The notes under the pieces: model-generated | What the model was told of the DNA's origin: nothing | Seen by the model: only the letters and a program-made list of their open reading frames with translations | The model's database searches: none | Shown here: piece after piece, positions 36,072-43,982 of the stretch | Position numbering within the stretch: position 1 is the stretch's first letter | Layout: every line of letters begins with the position of its first letter | Assembly (NCBI GenBank): GCA_944321175.1 | Contig: CALUKI010000005.1 | Coordinates: 1 to 64,000, forward strand | DNA: 64,000 nucleotides | Source of the DNA: an uncultured Alistipes sp. | Lineage (GTDB): Bacteria; Bacteroidota; Bacteroidia; Bacteroidales; Rikenellaceae | Reading direction: 5' to 3' | Translations under genes and position numbers: made by a program

Positions 36072-36279
36072 GCCGCAAAGGGCGGGGAGGGGCAGGCGAA
36101 GAGAAGAAAGACCGGAGAGGCTCTAAAGGAGAGGCAAAGGCCGGAGTGCCGAAAAGAGCGGGCAGGGGAGCGGCGGCCAATGGCCGTTGCACGGACGCAT
36201 CCAACGGCAGGGCAGCAGCTCCGGCAGCTGTACCGGAGCTGTGGAACTGATTTAGACAAACAATGACATTAAGCAGCAT

Positions 36280-36825
36280 ATGATCTATCCGATAGTCATC
36301 TATGGATCGCAGATATTGCGCAATCCATCGGTAAATATCACACCCGAATATCCGGAGCTGGAGAAGCTCATCGAGGATATGTTCCTGACTCTGCACGAAG
36401 CCGACGGCGTCGGGCTGGCCGCCCCGCAGATCGGGAAAAACATCCGGCTGTTCATCATCGACTGCACCCCCTGGGGCGACGAGAATCCCGAACTGGCCGA
36501 CTACCGCCGCGCCTTCATCAATGCCGAGATCTATGAACGCTCGGAGGAGACCGATCTCTTCAATGAAGGGTGCCTGTCGCTGCCGGGGCTGCATGAGGAT
36601 GTACGGCGCCCCGTCTCGATCCGCATGCGGTACCTCGACGAGAAGTTCGTGGAGCACGACGAAGCCTTTACCGGCCTGCCGGCACGGGTCATCCAGCACG
36701 AATACGACCATATCGAGGGAAAAGTCTTCACGGATCGGCTGACGCCGTTGCGCCGCAACCTCATCAAAGGGAAGTTGCAGAAGCTGGCCGGAGGGAAATA
36801 CCGCTGCCCGTACAAGACAAAATAA
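36280..36825 (+). CDS. def: peptide deformylase
   Basis: 181-aa metalloenzyme that removes the formyl group from nascent proteins. The three diagnostic motifs are intact: GVGLAAPQIG, EGCLSLPG and QHEYDHIEGKVF, giving Cys and two His metal ligands plus the catalytic Glu. An insertion between motifs 1 and 2 (DENPELADYRRAFINAEIYERSEETD) is common in Bacteroidota. It is 208 bp after ruvX; that gap is purine-rich and shows no clear -7 box. Confidence 0.96.
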   Translation: MIYPIVIYGSQILRNPSVNITPEYPELEKLIEDMFLTLHEADGVGLAAPQIGKNIRLFIIDCTPWGDENPELADYRRAFINAEIYERSEETDLFNEGCLSLPGLHEDVRRPVSIRMRYLDEKFVEHDEAFTGLPARVIQHEYDHIEGKVFTDRLTPLRRNLIKGKLQKLAGGKYRCPYKTK

Positions 36826-36918
36826 CGGGGTTCCCAAAGTCCGTGTGCCGAGCCGGAACCTCGGCCGGCAGGACAAAAACGCGCAGGCGGAGCGTGCCGG
36901 AGAGGAAGGCCGCAACAA

Positions 36919-36957
36919 GGCAGGCGGGGTGTACAGCTTCTGTACACCCCGCCTGCC
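36919..36957. terminator. strong hairpin between convergent genes
   Basis: Perfect 17-bp stem 36919-36935 / 36941-36957 with loop GCTTC. It lies between def (plus) and the UPF0597 gene (minus). The following bases are TTCCGA on plus and TTGTTG on minus, so neither is a classical T-run. Confidence 0.55.
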
Positions 36958-37056
36958 TTCCGAGGGGGAGGACGGGTCGGAATCGGCAATATCCCGTCCG
37001 TACCGGCCGGACACCGTATTTCAGGGGAGATGCGAAACCTTCCGAAAGACGCCCTG

Positions 37057-38355
37057 TCAGCAGCCGCCCGTCCCCTTGTGCGTCATGATGTCGAGGACAA
37101 GCCGGTCGGTCGCGGCCATGCCGTCACGACCGATTGCCGTGAGGTTGCGGATACTGCGATCCACATCCTCGTCGATGATCCCTTCGACCGATGTGACGCA
37201 CTTTCCCTCGATGGCCAGCAGCGCCGACATCACGGCCGTCGAGACCCCGCTCGATACCTTGAGTGCACAACTCGGTTTGGCTCCATCGCATATCATGCCC
37301 GTCAGGTTGGCGATCATGTTCTGTACGGCGTAGGTTATCTCGCGATAGCCGCCTCCCATCAGGTAGGTAATTCCGCAACTCGATCCGGTAGCGGCCACAA
37401 CGCATCCGCACAACGCCGACAGACGGCCCAGGCTCTGCTTGATATAGACGGCTGTCAAATGGCTCAATACCAGTGCACGCCGCGTCTGCTCCTTCGTCGC
37501 GCCGGTCTGTTCGGCATACACCGCAACGGGAACCGTTGCGGCGATTCCCTGGTTCCCGCTTCCGGAGTTGCTCATCACGGGAACCATTGCGCCGGCCATG
37601 CGGGCGTCGCATGCCGCGGAAGTATAGGCCAGAATCCGCGAAAAGAGCGTATTGCCCATGACATGAAGCTCCTTCTCGCCGCACAGGGTGCGGCCCAACG
37701 AGTGTCCGTATTCACCCTTGAACGCCAGTTCTGCGGCCGAGATGTTGAGTCGCTGCGCCTCATCGATAAAAGCCAGCTCTTCAATGGGGCTTGTCACGGC
37801 ATAGTCATACACCCGCCGCAGCGTCAACGGGACCTCCCGCTCTTCGGACTCGGCCGCCGCGCCGTCACGAAGGTCCAGCAGCACCTTGTCATCCAGCGAC
37901 AGATAGACGAACCTCGTATGCGTGTCGGCGATGATCGCGGCGGCCCGCCGATTCCCGCTCCGGCACTCCACCTCGACATAAAGGGTCGGCACCGCTCCCT
38001 CTTTGAGGGCAATCGCAATCCGCTCCTCCGCCAAATACCGCCGCGCTTCGGCGACCGCCTCCGGAGTGACGTCGCGCAAGACCTCCAGCCCGTACTCCGA
38101 ACGACCGACATGCGCTCCGAGGGCAACGGCAACGGGAAGGCCGATCATGCCCGTGCCGGGGATTCCGACCCCCATCGCATTTTTGAGGATATTTGCGCTC
38201 AACATCACATCGATCCGTTCGGGGACGGTCTCCAGCAACTCCCGTGCACGCGCCGTGCACAAGGCAACCGCCATCGGCTCCGTACATCCGATGGCCGGCA
38301 CGACCTCTCGCTGCAACAGGTCGGAAATAGCTTTACGTTCGACAGCAGGAATCAT
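37057..38355 (-). CDS. UPF0597 family protein, L-cysteine desulfidase/serine dehydratase-like
   Basis: 432-aa protein of the UPF0597 (YhaM/CyuA) family, related to the alpha subunit of Fe-S serine dehydratases. Members degrade L-cysteine to pyruvate, ammonia and sulfide. Conserved parts seen are PAIGCTEPMAVALCTARAREL, SANILKNAMGVGIPGTGMIGLPVAVALG, SNSGSGNQGIAATVPVAVYAE, GCVVAATGSSCGITYLMGGG and GMICDGAKPSCALKVSSG. The cysteines in these blocks are the likely cluster ligands. Start MIPAVERKAISDLLQ at 38355. A 14-bp perfect palindrome lies 9-22 nt upstream of the ATG and may be an operator. Cysteine desulfidase is the favoured role, by family knowledge only. Confidence 0.85.
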   Translation of the reverse strand: MIPAVERKAISDLLQREVVPAIGCTEPMAVALCTARARELLETVPERIDVMLSANILKNAMGVGIPGTGMIGLPVAVALGAHVGRSEYGLEVLRDVTPEAVAEARRYLAEERIAIALKEGAVPTLYVEVECRSGNRRAAAIIADTHTRFVYLSLDDKVLLDLRDGAAAESEEREVPLTLRRVYDYAVTSPIEELAFIDEAQRLNISAAELAFKGEYGHSLGRTLCGEKELHVMGNTLFSRILAYTSAACDARMAGAMVPVMSNSGSGNQGIAATVPVAVYAEQTGATKEQTRRALVLSHLTAVYIKQSLGRLSALCGCVVAATGSSCGITYLMGGGYREITYAVQNMIANLTGMICDGAKPSCALKVSSGVSTAVMSALLAIEGKCVTSVEGIIDEDVDRSIRNLTAIGRDGMAATDRLVLDIMTHKGTGGC

Positions 38356-38363
38356 ATTTGCCA

Positions 38364-38377
38364 GTTAACATGTTAAC
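38364..38377. promoter_or_regulatory. palindrome before the UPF0597 gene, possible operator
   Basis: GTTAACATGTTAAC is a perfect 14-bp palindrome 9-22 nt upstream of the start codon. Its size and position fit a dimeric repressor site; no regulator gene is adjacent. Confidence 0.4.
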
Positions 38378-38608
38378 GCTCCAATCAGCATCCAGCCACG
38401 CCCGCAGTTCGCCTTTTGTTTTCCTTGCCGCACAGCACCGCCGGCCTTCATCCCGCCCTTGTCCCGCCCTCTTTTGCCCATTCAATCGCACAGGGGCTCC
38501 TTCATCGGAAGCGGAAGGAAATTTTCGCGTCGAGCGCCATCGCTGAATTGTTGCGTAAAGATACGAAAATATCCGGCTTCGGGATGCCCCCGAGGCAAAA
38601 TTCACCTC

Positions 38609-38636
38609 ATTGGCTGCGAATTGAATACCTCCTTCC
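38609..38636 (+). repeat. promoter repeat, locus B, partial third copy (linker only)
   Basis: The segment beginning TTGGCTGCG and running through GAATACCTCC up to the next GGCATAGCC resembles the linker between full units (GCTCCGCC, then GATACT), but with many changes. It looks like the worn end of a further upstream copy. Confidence 0.45.
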
Positions 38637-38722
38637 GGCATAGCCAAAGCGAAAACTCCGTTTTCATCCCGCCCTGCCCTCGACTTTGCGCACTTTGGCT
38701 CCGCCTTAGATACTTCGGTCTC
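38637..38722 (+). repeat. promoter repeat, locus B, upstream (decayed) copy
   Basis: The body at 38637-38697 starts GGCATAGCCAAAGCGAAAAC and keeps the GAAAAC/GTTTTC hairpin, but the -33 box is lost (CATCCCG where intact copies read CATTTG) and the -7 box reads GCACTTTG. A 25-nt linker (38698-38722) follows, nearly identical to the locus A linker. Confidence 0.8.
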
Positions 38723-38784
38723 GGCATAGCCAAAGCGAAAACTCCGTTTTCATTTGTCTCTGCCCTCGACTTTCCGTATCTTTG
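38723..38784 (+). repeat. promoter repeat, locus B, gene-proximal copy
   Basis: 62-nt unit that differs from 7602-7664 by one missing base and one G-to-C change. It ends in an intact promoter directed at the NUDIX gene. Confidence 0.85.
38753..38784 (+). promoter_or_regulatory. promoter of the NUDIX gene, inside the repeat
   Basis: TTTG at 38753-38756, a 20-bp spacer and TATCTTTG at 38777-38784, the same geometry as at locus A; the ATG follows at 38804. Confidence 0.8.
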
Positions 38785-38803
38785 TTCCCAAAACAACACC
38801 AGC

Positions 38804-39361
38804 ATGAAAGATCCGGAACACCGTCCTTGGCGTGTTGTCGAAAGTCAATACCTCTCCCATGAACCCTGGTTTACCGTTCGCCGTGAAGCGGTCGAGCTTC
38901 CCAATGGCGCACGCATTCCGGCCTGGTATGTTCTGGAATATCCGGACTGGGTCAACGTCATCGCCCGAACCCGCGACGGGCGCTTCCTCTTCATCGACCA
39001 GTATCGGCATGCCTTGGGCCGAACATCCTACGAGATTGTCGCCGGAGTATGCGATCCGCAGGATGCTTCGCCGCTGGCCGCCGCACAGCGCGAACTTTAT
39101 GAGGAGACCGGCTACGGCGGCGGACGATGGGAACCCTACATGGTGTTGTCGGCCAATCCGACATCGCACAACAATCTGACCCATACGTTTCTCGCTTCGG
39201 ATGTCGAGCCCGTCTCATCGCAGCATCCCGAAGCCACGGAAGATATCCGGGTCCATCTTTTTTCGTTCGAAGAGGTGCATCAACTGCTCGTCGAGAACAA
39301 AATCGTGCAGGCGCTGATGGCTGCGCCACTATGGCGTTACATCGCCGAACACGGATTTTGA
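38804..39361 (+). CDS. NUDIX hydrolase
   Basis: 185-aa hydrolase of nucleoside diphosphate derivatives. The Nudix box is visible from VAGVCDPQDASPLAAAQRELYEETG, with the REL..EETG core near residue 95, followed by GGRWEPYMVLSANPTSHNNLTHTFLA. The N-terminal pattern (YLSHEPWFTVRREAVELPNG) and the phrase FIDQYRHALGRTSYEIVAG resemble ADP-ribose and GDP-mannose type Nudix enzymes. The exact substrate is not certain. The ATG at 38804 is fixed by the promoter ending at 38784; the frame stays open far upstream through the repeat, but that is not coding. Monocistronic. Confidence 0.88.
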   Translation: MKDPEHRPWRVVESQYLSHEPWFTVRREAVELPNGARIPAWYVLEYPDWVNVIARTRDGRFLFIDQYRHALGRTSYEIVAGVCDPQDASPLAAAQRELYEETGYGGGRWEPYMVLSANPTSHNNLTHTFLASDVEPVSSQHPEATEDIRVHLFSFEEVHQLLVENKIVQALMAAPLWRYIAEHGF

Positions 39362-39438
39362 GAACGGCGGAGCTCGCCGGCAGATCAGGCACAACCCGTT
39401 ACAACGGTTGAAAAGATACGTTTGACCGGAAGGGGCTA

Positions 39439-39470
39439 TTTGCTTTTTCCCAAAATTTGATGTATATTTG
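39439..39470 (+). promoter_or_regulatory. promoter of the DUF6377-type regulator gene
   Basis: TTTG at 39439-39442, a 20-bp spacer and TATATTTG at 39463-39470, a perfect consensus. It is 19 nt before the ATG at 39490, which supports that ATG and not the TTG at 39519 in the other frame. Confidence 0.78.
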
Positions 39471-39489
39471 TTTTCAAACTGCTGACTGA

Positions 39490-41183
39490 ATGTTTCGTCA
39501 TACCGCATCTTTTACATATTGCATGCTCCTTTGTCTGGTGACGGCCGGAATCTCGGCGGCACCCCACAGTCCGGCCCATTTCGAGGGGGGGGGAATCCGC
39601 TCTATCCGCTGACGCTCAATCAAGAGCAACTGCTTGAGTGCCTCGACTCCCTCGTCAACAATCGATCGGGCCAACTTGCCATCAAGCAACTTCGGCTCAA
39701 CACCTATCGGGAAAATCTCCATAAAGGGCACAACGCAGAGGAAAAGTACACCGCCTGCCTTTACCTGTATGAAGAGTTCAGCAAGCTGAAAAACGATTCG
39801 GCGCTCTATTACAGCAATCTCCTCAGCAAATACGCCCGACAGACCAGGGATGTCCGAAAGATCAATACGGCACAACTCGCCCGCAGCATGATGTTCATCT
39901 ACGCGGGAATGTACAAGGCCGCAGCCGATCTGCTGAATCAAATCCCGGCCGACAGCACAAAAGTCGATCTGGTAGATTATTACAAAACCTATTTCCAACT
40001 CTACCATGTGATGGCGCAGACCTCATCACCGGGACAGCTCAAACTGGAATACGAACATACAAAACGCCTCTACCGGGACTCCGTTCTCCAGATTGTCGAT
40101 ACCGGACGACTGACCTGCAAACTGATGAAACACAGTCAGCGGATGGAGGAGAACGGAGATCCGAATGAAAGCATTCAGGAGATGGGCCGCGCCCTGCTCG
40201 ATGAAAAAAACAACATGCACGACCGGGCCGTCATCTCGCACAGTCTGGCCGATGCCTATGAACAATTGGGCGATCTCAAAATGACAAAACGATATCGGAC
40301 TCTCGCGGCCATTTATGATCTTAAAACGCCCATTCTCCAATACAGCGCATTACCCTGTCTGGCTCAAATATTGTTTCACGAAGGAGACGTTTTTCGGGCA
40401 ACGCGCTATATAACCCGAAGCCTGCAGGATGCCATCGAATGCAACGCCGTCAACCGAGTCCTTATCGCATCGCGGTCGATGATCGACATCAACCACTCTT
40501 TCCTGCAGCAGATAGAACGGCATCATCTTCGTTTGATAATGGTATTGATCAGTCTCGCCGTGGCGGTCGTTCTGCTCTCCGTAATCCTCTTCATCACACT
40601 GCGGCAGAAGAATACCATCAAACGGCTCCAGAAACAGCACGCCGACGACAACGCCCGGCTTGTCGAACTCAACGAACAGCTGATCCGGATCAACCGGCAC
40701 CAAGAGTCTATCAACGAGGAGCTGTCGAAGGCAAACTCCGTAAAGGACAAATACCTGCGATACTACATGCAGCTCAGTACGCTCTATATCAACAAACTTG
40801 AGCGCTACCGGCTGCACCTCTACAAGACGTTCAATTCGTTCGGGTTGGACCGCCTCCTGCGCGAACTGCGTTCGCTGTCGCTCATCGAACAGGAGTACAA
40901 GGACTTCTTTCGTGAGTTCGATTCGGTCTTTCTCTCGATCTATCCGCATTTCATAGAACAGGCCAATGCCCTGCTTCAAGAGTCGGAACGGCTCAAAAAA
41001 GCAACGCTCAACACCGAATTCAGACTATTGGCTGTCATCCGGCTCGGCATTACCGACAATGCCCAGATCGCCCAGTTCCTGCACATCTCCATCAACACGG
41101 TTTACACCTATCGCAACAGACTGCGGAATGCTGCACTCGGATCACCCGCAGGGTTCGAAGAGGAGATCATGAAAATTCATTGA
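39490..41183 (+). CDS. DUF6377-type membrane-bound regulator, frame broken at a G9 tract
   Basis: From the ATG at 39490 the frame gives a signal peptide (MFRHTASFTYCMLLCLVTAG) and stops at about 39611, just past nine G. From the G tract on, another frame runs to 41183: NPLYPLTLNQEQLLECLDSLVNNRSG, TPR-like helices, a membrane helix (LIMVLISLAVAVVLLSVILFIT, near residue 355), a coiled coil, and a C-terminal HTH (GITDNAQIAQFLHISINTVYTYRNRLRNA). One more G (or two fewer) joins the parts into one protein of about 564 aa. This is the DUF6377 architecture: a periplasmic sensor with a cytoplasmic DNA-binding tail. It precedes the SusCD locus on the same strand and is its likely regulator. As written the gene is off. 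Phase variation or a homopolymer error are both possible. Confidence 0.75.
39585..39593 (+). repeat. G9 tract inside the regulator gene
   Basis: Nine consecutive G (within TTCGAGGGGGGGGGAATCC) exactly where the signal-peptide frame and the main frame part. With ten G the reading is FEGGGNPLYP and the gene is continuous. Confidence 0.8.
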
Positions 41184-41267
41184 TCCGCCCCGTTTTCTAC
41201 AGCAAAATCCGAGAACCATTTTTGATATGCCGCTTATATAATCGCATCGGCATGCCACAATAAATGC

Positions 41268-41290
41268 GTTGTATATCAACATAATACAAC
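41268..41290. promoter_or_regulatory. inverted repeat upstream of the SusCD-locus promoter
   Basis: GTTGTAT (41268-41274) and ATACAAC (41284-41290) form a 7-bp inverted repeat with a 9-nt gap, ending 30 bp before the -33 box. It could be a binding site for the HTH of the regulator encoded just upstream. Confidence 0.35.
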
Positions 41291-41320
41291 AATCCAAAAT
41301 TCATATTTTCATTGGACGTC

Positions 41321-41352
41321 TTTGATTGCCGTCCGATGTTCTCCTAATTTCG
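41321..41352 (+). promoter_or_regulatory. promoter of the lipoprotein-SusC-SusD locus
   Basis: TTTG at 41321-41324, a 20-bp spacer and TAATTTCG at 41345-41352, one base off the TAnnTTTG consensus, as may suit an activated promoter. The leader to the ATG at 41510 would be about 150 nt. Confidence 0.55.
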
Positions 41353-41509
41353 TGAAACGAAAATTTCACGAGCCGAACCGGTGTATTCTGCCGACAAGCC
41401 AACCATATGTATACTGTAACCGCACAACCCTGAAAAAGAACCTCTGCCCGACTGAGAGCCAAGCTCACACGGCTGATCATAATTTTTTCATTAACCTAAA
41501 TTCTACATT

Positions 41510-43954
41510 ATGAGAAAATCTCTGCTTTTCGTTGCAAAGATGTTCCTTGTCGCATTGTTCCCATTTGTGACCTCTTGCGGCATCGACGATGTGGATGCGG
41601 AAGACGGGGCCATCGTGTTCGAACTGTACGACGACGAAGGCTCCCTCGTCGAAGGACTTCAAAGTATGAAGTTCGGAGAAACGACCGCTTACACGCTCAA
41701 AAGCGCATTCGTCACCTATACGGAGGTAATTGCTCCGACAGGTTGGAAGTGCAGCGTCATCCCCAGTTCGCGGAGTTGCACGATCTCGGCTCCCGCACTC
41801 TCCGATCTGGAAGCCGAAGCCGGCGGCGATATTACAATCAATATCCAATCGCAGAGAGGCCGCACGTTGTCCTACACCATCAAGGTTGCGGCGCTCGAAG
41901 ATGATGTCGTACTGACATTCGACGGTTCGGCGACAACCGACCGGCTGATCTACTCCTACGGAAAGAGCCTGACCTATACATACTCAAGTGAAAACGTCGT
42001 CTCGCTCGACGTCGAAATGCCGGCAGGCTGGACATACGAGAATGATCTTGACGCCGGAACATTGACCGTCACGGCCCCGTCCAAGGAGTTCGAGAACCCG
42101 ACCCTGATCGGAGATGTGAAGGTTACTCCGCTGAGTATCCGCAGCACGGCTGGCGAAAGTTCAACCATCCCCGTTGAATTGTCCACCAAGATGCCGGTCA
42201 TCGAGTTCCAGCAGGAGGCATACCGGTTCAAGTTCAGCGAACAAATGGATATCCCCTGCACGCTCAGCTACATCGACCAGTGCAATATCACAAAACCTGA
42301 CGGTTGGACGGCAACGCTCGATAAAGATAATTCTCTGTTGAAAGTAACTGCCCCTGCAGCCGACAGCGGTACAACATACGGAACGCTCGTATTCGATGCG
42401 GCGTCCGAAGATGGTCTCACAGACTCATTCCAACTCGATGTCGCAATCTATGGCATCTCGACAGCCGATGAGTTCATCGCCTTTGGCGAGGCCGTCACCG
42501 CAGGGACTCCGCTCGACGACTATACCCTTGACAACGAGATCATCCTCCATCAGAATATCGACCTCAGCACCTCGCAACTGATGACCTTCGTCGGTTCGGC
42601 AGAACAACCTTTCGCCGGAGTCTTCAACGGAAACGGGAAAACAATCAATGTCGCCCTCAGCGATCTGGAAGATACAAAAGAGATAGGATTGTTCCATACC
42701 CTCGGTGCTACGGCCGCAGTGAAAAATCTCACCATTGCAGGACAAATGAACATCGCTACGCTCAATCCGGTCGTCGCAGGCGTTTTGTGTGCCTATAATG
42801 CCGGTGCGGCGTTGACCGACATCACGAACACCGCAGACATTACTTACACAGGAGCGAAATCCAGCAGTACAATGGGACATATCGGCGGTCTGGTAGGACA
42901 AGCTACTGTCGGTTCGGTCTATACAAATTGCCAAAACACAGGTAAATTCACATTCACACAGTCCGTACGTTCGATCGCTATCGGCGGCATTATCGGCAGC
43001 GCCGCAAATGAAACGGTCGGATCGCTGGTAAATTGCTCAAACAAAGGAGCATTCACGCTTACTCTCGCCGACATCGGACAAGATTCCGGTCGTATCGGAG
43101 GGTTGGTCGGTATGACTGAAGTTGCAGAATGGAGCTACACGGATTGTACGAACGAAGGTGCTTTCACAATGGATTTCGGCGGTACGAACCGTCAATTCCA
43201 TTCGCTGGGCGGTATTCTCGGATACGGATACGGATCCTTCACTCGGTGTACCAATGCCGGAGCAATTACCATGAATAATGCATTGTCGGCAAACCGCCGT
43301 ATCGGAGGTATTGCAGGATGTATTGGTTCCGACAACGGAAACGGAAAGTTGTCTTTGACTTTGATCGATTGTCACAATACAGCCGATTTCGCCCTTACAA
43401 CCAATTATGCCGGAGGATTGATCGGCATCGCAGAGAAAATGAAGGCCGGATTGATCGAAGACTGTACCAACAGGGGAAATCTATCCAACCCCAATACGAA
43501 TCTGGCTAGTGACAAAGTGCCCAATCAGTTCGGCGGTATCATCGGTTGCGCATACGGAAACTGCACGATCAAGAATTGCAAGAACTACGGCAATATCTCT
43601 GGATTGGTACGTTATCGCGCAGCAGGTATCCTCTCCGGTGTCCGGAATGCAAACAATCGGATAGAAAATTGTGAAAATCACGGTAATCTGAATATTCAAA
43701 CCATCGAAGCCGCAACCACTGCATTCCCGATTGTTGCCGGAATCGTCACAATTGAAAATGAATGCGTAATGACGATTCGTACATGTACGAACACCGGATC
43801 TATCACGGCTACCGTCAAGAGCGCAGAATGTGTCGATCCTGTCTATGTCTATCAGAAAGCAATCGAAAGCGGCAAAGCCGATCAAACAGATTGCGACGAG
43901 ATTTCGAAGAGCAATTCGGCCGGAACGGTAATCAACATTACCTTGAAAGAGTAA
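41510..43954 (+). CDS. large surface lipoprotein with Ig-like domains and GLUG-like repeats
   Basis: 814-aa lipoprotein. Signal peptide MRKSLLFVAKMFLVALFPFVTSC, then acidic GIDDVDAED, which fits surface export. Residues about 30-310 contain three related beta-sandwich segments, each with a P-x-GW and a later VTAP or ISAP motif (APTGWKCSV, MPAGWTYEND, KPDGWTATLD). From about 430 to 790 runs a series of repeats of the form IGG(L/I)(V/I)G...C.N.G.(F/I), such as IGGLVGQATVGSVYTNCQNTGKFTF, similar to GLUG motifs and probably a beta-helix. It may bind the locus substrate or a host surface before uptake by SusCD. susC follows after 28 bp. No enzymatic motif seen. Confidence 0.8.
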   Translation: MRKSLLFVAKMFLVALFPFVTSCGIDDVDAEDGAIVFELYDDEGSLVEGLQSMKFGETTAYTLKSAFVTYTEVIAPTGWKCSVIPSSRSCTISAPALSDLEAEAGGDITINIQSQRGRTLSYTIKVAALEDDVVLTFDGSATTDRLIYSYGKSLTYTYSSENVVSLDVEMPAGWTYENDLDAGTLTVTAPSKEFENPTLIGDVKVTPLSIRSTAGESSTIPVELSTKMPVIEFQQEAYRFKFSEQMDIPCTLSYIDQCNITKPDGWTATLDKDNSLLKVTAPAADSGTTYGTLVFDAASEDGLTDSFQLDVAIYGISTADEFIAFGEAVTAGTPLDDYTLDNEIILHQNIDLSTSQLMTFVGSAEQPFAGVFNGNGKTINVALSDLEDTKEIGLFHTLGATAAVKNLTIAGQMNIATLNPVVAGVLCAYNAGAALTDITNTADITYTGAKSSSTMGHIGGLVGQATVGSVYTNCQNTGKFTFTQSVRSIAIGGIIGSAANETVGSLVNCSNKGAFTLTLADIGQDSGRIGGLVGMTEVAEWSYTDCTNEGAFTMDFGGTNRQFHSLGGILGYGYGSFTRCTNAGAITMNNALSANRRIGGIAGCIGSDNGNGKLSLTLIDCHNTADFALTTNYAGGLIGIAEKMKAGLIEDCTNRGNLSNPNTNLASDKVPNQFGGIIGCAYGNCTIKNCKNYGNISGLVRYRAAGILSGVRNANNRIENCENHGNLNIQTIEAATTAFPIVAGIVTIENECVMTIRTCTNTGSITATVKSAECVDPVYVYQKAIESGKADQTDCDEISKSNSAGTVINITLKE

Positions 43955-43982
43955 CTATTAACCTTTTAGAACGCACTTAGTT

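Noticed and set aside
39519..39585. TTG start for the DUF6377-type regulator
   Set aside because: The resulting N-terminus (MHAPLSGDGRNLGG) is not a signal peptide, while the ATG at 39490 in the other frame gives one and sits just after a perfect promoter.
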